Below, one piece after another: positions 5,894-6,842 of a stretch of DNA of 6,842 nucleotides (the first letter of the stretch is position 1; every line of letters starts with the position of its first letter). Location of the stretch: NCBI GenBank assembly GCA_947488645.1, contig CANLAC010000063.1:1-6842 (forward strand). The letters are read 5' to 3'. Position numbers and translations under genes: made by a program. Below the pieces are notes generated by a model, which searched no databases, was not told the DNA's origin, and worked only from the letters and a program-made list of their open reading frames with translations. This DNA comes from Actinomycetota bacterium (GTDB lineage: Bacteria; Actinomycetota; Actinomycetes; Nanopelagicales; Nanopelagicaceae).

Positions 5894-6842
5894 ATGGCAA
5901 TTGATCTTCGAAGCGACACTGTTACTCGCCCATCTGCAGCGATGCGCGAGGCGATTGCAAGTGCTCCTGTTGGCGATGATGTGTATAGCGATGACCCAAC
6001 AGTTAACTCACTTGAAGAGCGAGTTGCTGCACTTTTTGGCAAAGAAGCTGGTGTTTTCACACCAACCGGATCTCTCGCCAATCAATTAGCTATCCGCATG
6101 TTGGTTGCGCCCGGCGAAGAGTTAATTGCGGAGACAAATAGCCACATTGTTCGCGCCGAATTAGGTGCTGCTGCAGTTTTTAGTGGAATTACTACACGCA
6201 CATTTCCAGCCAAGAACGGGCTATTAAAAGCAGCTGACGCCCTTGAAATCGCTCGCCCAAACAGCGGTCCGTACTTGGTATCAACAACTGCAATTGCTGT
6301 GGAAAACACACATAACTTTGGTGGCGGAACTGTGCAGCCAATTACTGAAATCGCAGCACTTCGCAAAGGGGCAGATGAGATTGGAGTAGCACTTCACCTA
6401 GATGGTGCTCGCATCTGGAACGCTCACGTAGCATCGGGAGTTTCACTGACAGAGTATGGAAAGTATTTTGACACCATCAGCGTCTGCCTTTCAAAAGGAT
6501 TAGGCGCACCAGTTGGCTCAGTGATGCTTTCAACAAAGGATCGCGTTGCAAAAGCTCGTGTTTGGCGCAAGCGCTATGGCGCCGGAATGCGCCAGATTGG
6601 TTTGCTAGCAGCAGGTGCTCACTACGCACTTGATAACAACATCAATCGCCTTGCTGAAGATCATCGCCGTGCACAAGAGCTTGCACAAGCAATCGCTGCA
6701 ATTGACTCTTCATTGATTGATCCAACAACAGTTCACACAAATATCGTTGGTCTTGATCTTGCAGCACTTCCGATTACCGCCGCAGAACTTGCTGCGCGTT
6801 GTAAAGATGCAGGATTATGGATTAGCGCACTTGGTCCAAAGT
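5894..6842 (+). CDS. ltaE: Low-specificity L-threonine aldolase, 3' end outside window
   Basis: PLP-dependent fold-type I enzyme splitting L-threonine and L-allo-threonine to glycine and acetaldehyde (EC 4.1.2.48 if low specificity). 316 codons are visible; the family is about 330-350 residues, so only the last part is missing. The N-terminal 'DLRSDTVTRPSAAMREA' (4-20) is diagnostic. 'VGDDVYSDDPTVNSLE' (26-41), His85 (NSHIVRAE, stacks on PLP), 'ENTHNFGGG' (137-145), Asp170 and Arg173 in 'HLDGARIWN', and the Schiff-base Lys201 in 'CLSKGLGAPVGS' complete the active site. The gap from the permease stop is 11 bases with only a weak Shine-Dalgarno (GTGAGA, 5879-5884), so it is probably the next gene in the same transcript. 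It may supply glycine and one-carbon units. Stereospecificity cannot be told from these residues. Confidence 0.93.
   Translation, partial: MAIDLRSDTVTRPSAAMREAIASAPVGDDVYSDDPTVNSLEERVAALFGKEAGVFTPTGSLANQLAIRMLVAPGEELIAETNSHIVRAELGAAAVFSGITTRTFPAKNGLLKAADALEIARPNSGPYLVSTTAIAVENTHNFGGGTVQPITEIAALRKGADEIGVALHLDGARIWNAHVASGVSLTEYGKYFDTISVCLSKGLGAPVGSVMLSTKDRVAKARVWRKRYGAGMRQIGLLAAGAHYALDNNINRLAEDHRRAQELAQAIAAIDSSLIDPTTVHTNIVGLDLAALPITAAELAARCKDAGLWISALGPK

Noticed and set aside
6082..6366. Minus-strand ORF of 94 codons inside the threonine aldolase
   Set aside because: It is antisense to an intact aldolase frame with all catalytic residues and has no family resemblance.

Overview
The window looks like a gene-dense stretch of a small, streamlined, low-to-mid GC actinobacterial chromosome. 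All eight coding regions are on the plus strand, with 0-94 base gaps or short overlaps. The protein evidence for Actinobacteria is a PknL-type PASTA Ser/Thr kinase, a CrtI-CrtB carotenoid pair and an actinobacterial-style P-loop kinase. Low GC, tight packing and one probable leaderless mRNA fit freshwater planktonic lineages such as acI/Nanopelagicales (Planktophila-like). That placement is inferred from gene content and base composition, not from a marker gene.

Layout. Positions 1-152 hold the C-terminal end of phytoene desaturase (crtI). It is followed with no gap by phytoene synthase (crtB, 153-1055). The 94-base gap after crtB is almost filled by a TPP riboswitch (about 1061-1144). It precedes a PnuC-family transporter (1150-1725), which the riboswitch identifies as the thiamine transporter PnuT. 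A small uridine-kinase-like P-loop protein (1706-2197) overlaps the end of pnuT by 20 bases. The next gap (2198-2252) carries two palindromes and a TAAAAT -10 element placed 6 bases before an ATG without a Shine-Dalgarno, so the PASTA kinase (2253-4151) probably starts as a leaderless mRNA. Endonuclease IV (nfo, 4156-5019), an EamA/DMT permease (5019-5882) and an L-threonine aldolase cut by the window end (5894-6842) follow in tight series.

How the genes work together. crtI and crtB make lycopene-type carotenoid precursors; in freshwater Actinobacteria these can feed retinal for actinorhodopsin (inference). The riboswitch, pnuT and the P-loop kinase look like a vitamin B1 uptake-and-trapping unit. 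The kinase, nfo, permease and aldolase probably share a transcript without an obvious shared pathway. No stretch over 300 bases lacks a gene. I see no mobile element, CRISPR array, tRNA or rRNA. No wholly new system is evident; the best lead is the riboswitch-controlled transporter coupled to an uncharacterised kinase, followed by the palindrome-flanked leaderless promoter of the PASTA kinase gene.
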